DNA of 64,000 nt from contig NZ_PPSL01000001.1 in the NCBI RefSeq assembly GCF_002954265.1, forward strand, positions 124,001-188,000, in the 5' to 3' direction. The translations under genes were made by a program, and so were the position numbers. How positions within the stretch are numbered: position 1 is the first letter of the stretch; each line of letters starts with the position of its first letter. Origin of the DNA: Flavipsychrobacter stenotrophus (GTDB taxonomy: Bacteria > Bacteroidota > Bacteroidia > Chitinophagales > Chitinophagaceae). The notes beneath the pieces are model-generated. The model had not been told where the DNA came from. It saw nothing but the letters and a program-made list of their open reading frames with translations, and made no database searches. Positions 61,742-64,000 of the stretch are shown in pieces.

Positions 61742-62164
61742 TCAGGAATACAATAATAATTTCCCCTTTACACCTTTTAGTTTATATGGAATCAACCGCA
61801 CATGTTTCATTGCTGTATTCAAAAATGCAGAAACGTATTTTTCAAGGCTTACCTGTTTATTAACTATGGAAGGTTCTCTTATTTGAAGAAGCGGTATTGT
61901 TTCAGATGAGCGCAAGGTGTTATCAGCTTTCGTGATGAGAAAAACGATTTTGGCAATTACTGTCCTGCTTTTATTATAGCCGTCATTCGGTTTTTCGTAT
62001 TTATTGAGGCGTTCGTTGAGGTTTTGTACCTCTAATAAGGCTTCTTTCAGCAATTTTCTTAGCCGATCATTCTCTTTTTGCAGCTTTTCTGTCGAATTTG
62101 CAGCATTAAAATCGGTTTTTCTAGTGTTTTTACCATTATTGTAACATTTATTGATAGGCATCAT
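61742..62164 (-). CDS. Coiled-coil protein of unknown function
   Basis: A 140-residue protein. Residues about 24-60 form a strong coiled coil (STEKLQKENDRLRKLLKEAL, then VQNLNERLNKYE). The rest is basic with no known motif. It may be a partner or antagonist of the neighbouring signalling proteins, but it is convergent with the CheB gene and not in its operon. Gap 61464-61741 shows no gene. Confidence 0.5.
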   Translation of the reverse strand: MMPINKCYNNGKNTRKTDFNAANSTEKLQKENDRLRKLLKEALLEVQNLNERLNKYEKPNDGYNKSRTVIAKIVFLITKADNTLRSSETIPLLQIREPSIVNKQVSLEKYVSAFLNTAMKHVRLIPYKLKGVKGKLLLYS

Positions 62165-62376
62165 ATCGTTTCCAACAAGCCGTCATACCAAATCTATGAG
62201 AAATCTACGAGGCAACCATCTTGCAGCCGACAAAGACTAAGGGAAGTCTAAGAGGTAGGCATTGCGTTTTGAATACACTTTATATGGTAGCGACATATTA
62301 ATTGAGTATTTTGCTTGTTGAAATCATCTGCAAATTTTACATATTGCCTTTAACTGATTAAGAACAGGAATAGCTC

Positions 62377-62419
62377 TGACTTGCGTCATTTGAAACTCTT
62401 GTATCTTCTAATAAATTTG
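62377..62419 (+). promoter_or_regulatory. Promoter of the receiver gene with Crp/Fnr-type operator
   Basis: TGAC-TTGC-GTCA (62377-62388), a 23-base spacer, then TAAATTTG (62412-62419), a perfect TAnnTTTG box. This spacing equals that in the hemN promoter. The ATG follows 62 bases later. Confidence 0.6.
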
Positions 62420-62481
62420 TATTTACCCAGAGCAATGTAGCCGCATCGCAAGCCTTTAGAGGTTCTCACAGGCATTATTTC

Positions 62482-62964
62482 ATGGCTAAACATTACTTTA
62501 TGGAATGCGTTCTACAAAATCCAATACCTAAGATTTTGCTTGCAGATGACGATGCAGATGAAAGATACTTCTTTGAGATTGCACTTAAAGAACTACCAAC
62601 TGCAACAAATCTCAAAACTGTGCCAGATGGGGTAGGGCTGATGGAATATCTTTCCCGAAACTCAGATAACCTTCCTGATGTTCTTTTTCTTGATATAATG
62701 ATGCCCCGAAAAAACGGAATAGAATGTTTGACCGAAATAATGCGCAATGAAAAACTAAAACAGATTCCTGTAATAATGTATTCGAACTCTGTCGGAGATG
62801 ATTATATAATTAAGTGTTACCAGTATGGAGCAACCTATTTCCTGCAAAAAGGCATCTATTCGGAACTCACAGAGAGCATAGATAAATTGCTTGCCATTCT
62901 TGGTAGAACTCCTAACCAAGCATCAAAAGATAGATTTAAATTTAGTTTACAAGGAGAATGCTAA
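62482..62964 (+). CDS. Single-domain response regulator
   Basis: A 160-residue receiver. It has the acidic pocket LLADDDADE (Asp22-24), phosphoacceptor Asp71 in LFLDIMMPRKNG, switch Ser101 in MYSNS and Lys123 in FLQKG. There is no output domain. Single receivers of this kind act as phosphate shuttles or bind partner proteins. It is possibly part of one system with the KaiC-like and CheB genes 1 kb upstream. MECV at 62500 is an alternative start. Confidence 0.92.
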   Translation: MAKHYFMECVLQNPIPKILLADDDADERYFFEIALKELPTATNLKTVPDGVGLMEYLSRNSDNLPDVLFLDIMMPRKNGIECLTEIMRNEKLKQIPVIMYSNSVGDDYIIKCYQYGATYFLQKGIYSELTESIDKLLAILGRTPNQASKDRFKFSLQGEC

Positions 62965-63109
62965 ACAACCATATAATTATGGAGAAGTGCATTTTATTTG
63001 TTCAAAAGCTATCCGAGCCAATAATACAGACCAGTTATTCTAAATACCAAAACAAGCATATGATATTTATTGCGGACAAAACAATTCTTTTACTTCTAAA
63101 AATATATAA

Positions 63110-63627
63110 ATGATATTTCATCACAAGAAAATAACGAAATTATTTGAGGTGATCAATGATCTTATAATGATGCATAATGACCGTGTAGCGAGTTACAGAC
63201 AAGCAGTTGGCAGTTTAGGATGTATAGATATCGACCTACATTTAGCGTTTGACAAAATGATTTCGGAGGGTGAGTATTACAGGCTTCAACTACTTCAAAA
63301 GACAAAAGAGTTAAATATTGACGATAGTTCCCGATCCGTTTGTGGCAATATATATATAGTGCCTGGAGAGACCTGAAAATAGTATTTTCAGGTAAGACAC
63401 AAAAAGCTATCATAGCTTACATCTCATACAATGAACAAATAGTTCATTATGCCTATGAAGCTGCTTTAAATGAAAGCGTAACAATGACGGAAGATATAAG
63501 GCAACTAATTGGCGAACAAGAAGGTGAATTAAAAAAAATCAATGACAGAATAGAAAAATATGGCAAGGTGCGTTATTCTGTCAATCAAATGGCCGGATTT
63601 AATAACGAGTATCAGGACGTAGGTTGA
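63110..63627 (+). pseudogene. DUF2383 four-helix protein gene split by a 2-bp step in an AT repeat
   Basis: The first half (63110-63376) gives KLFEVINDLIMMHNDRVASY, then helix 2, then reads past CGNIYIVPGET to a stop. The second half, in another frame, gives IYSAWRDLKIVFSGKTQKAI, YNEQIVHYAYEAALNESVTM and IRQLIGEQEGELKKINDRI. Removing one AT from the AT run at 63348-63358 yields GNIYSAWRDLK and restores a DUF2383 protein of about 171 residues. It is a relative of the gene at 23780. Phase variation by slippage, decay or a read error are the options. Confidence 0.8.
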
Positions 63628-64000
63628 TATTCGTTCATTACCCTGCGGAAAATATACCTAATGACCGTCAAAATGCTACGTAATCCATATAATAGCAACT
63701 TTTTTTAATAGCAAACCAATGGGGCGTTAACTGTTATCCGATATTTTCCGAATGCGCAACAAATAATTTTAATGGTTTTTAAATGGAATTCAAATAGGAG
63801 GCAAATAGTATTTGAATGGCGGTGAGTAGTTTTGATTTTACGTTGAACGACTTCTCTGAAAAATGTAAACAATTCCACAAGGAAAATGTGCATATCAACT
63901 ACAATGCTTTTTCAATATATTTTTAATGTCATGCTTGATTTCATTGATTGAATTGTTAATAAGATCAATGGATTGAGGCACTTCAAATATCGTATCACTT
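63628..64000. other. Gap with no supported gene up to the window end
   Basis: AT-rich sequence. The only frame of note (63705-63893, minus) has poor composition and no recognisable motif. Nothing else was seen. Confidence 0.5.

Noticed and set aside
62979-63113. 44-codon frame between the receiver gene and the DUF2383 gene
   Set aside because: It ends in an ATGA overlap with the next gene, which is suggestive, but composition is AT-driven and no homology is recognised; not enough to call.
63705-63893. 62-codon minus-strand frame near the window end
   Set aside because: No motif or leader; random-looking in AT-rich DNA.

Overview
The window reads as Bacteroidota DNA, most likely a Chitinophagaceae-like relative (family level is inference). 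Evidence: several secreted proteins end in type IX secretion (T9SS) sorting domains of both kinds (type A 'Por' tails and type B gliding-associated tails with an F/S-TPNGDG-N-D motif). There is also an S46 dipeptidyl peptidase, an OMPP1-type outer-membrane protein, weak Shine-Dalgarno sequences and TAnnTTTG-like -7 boxes. No rRNA, tRNA or CRISPR array was seen.

Layout. 1-0.95 kb: non-coding, repeat-rich DNA. 0.96-1.85 kb: a two-gene zeta-like toxin-antitoxin candidate. 1.9-23 kb: chromosomal-looking genes dominated by envelope and secreted proteins (five T9SS substrates, an S46 peptidase, an OMPP1-type protein, GT9 glycosyltransferase, redoxin, haem-binding protein, acyl-CoA-binding protein). 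23-38 kb: housekeeping and small stress genes: two DUF-type proteins, an Apea-like HEPN protein, fhs, HEAT protein, CocE-type hydrolase, hemN divergent from a Crp/Fnr regulator, YCII, DoxX-like, DUF2200, HxlR, DUF1569, msrA. 38.3-39.9 kb: a SIR2 defence-type gene interrupted by an amber codon. 40-58 kb: an AT-rich accessory region rich in small metal- and stress-related genes. It holds three Cys-rich four-helix copper-storage-like proteins, a Met/Cys-rich lipoprotein, a CopZ-like HMA protein, a His-rich protein, two dodecins, DUF6496, SHOCT, an AraC regulator, pfkA, an SDR and a Na/Pi transporter. It also carries a truncated type I restriction subunit, a tyrosine-recombinase tail and a 1.3 kb direct duplication whose copies each carry 24-bp tandem repeats like an IS21-type end. 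59-63.6 kb: a signalling set of KaiC-like ATPase, stand-alone CheB methylesterase domain, single-domain receiver and a frameshifted DUF2383 protein.

Two themes join the parts. First, many genes from 39.8 kb on are broken by single stops or one- or two-base slips (SIR2, LOG family, Lys-rich ORF, DUF2383, hsdR, integrase, a small ORF at 53.1 kb), with one similar case earlier (DUF1801 with two ambers). This means either a decaying or phase-variable island or consensus errors; read data would decide. Second, a TGAY-N4-RTCA palindrome of Crp/Fnr type recurs in intergenic DNA. In front of hemN and of the receiver gene it lies exactly 23 bases upstream of a TAnnTTTG box, so the Crp/Fnr protein encoded next to hemN is a plausible common regulator.
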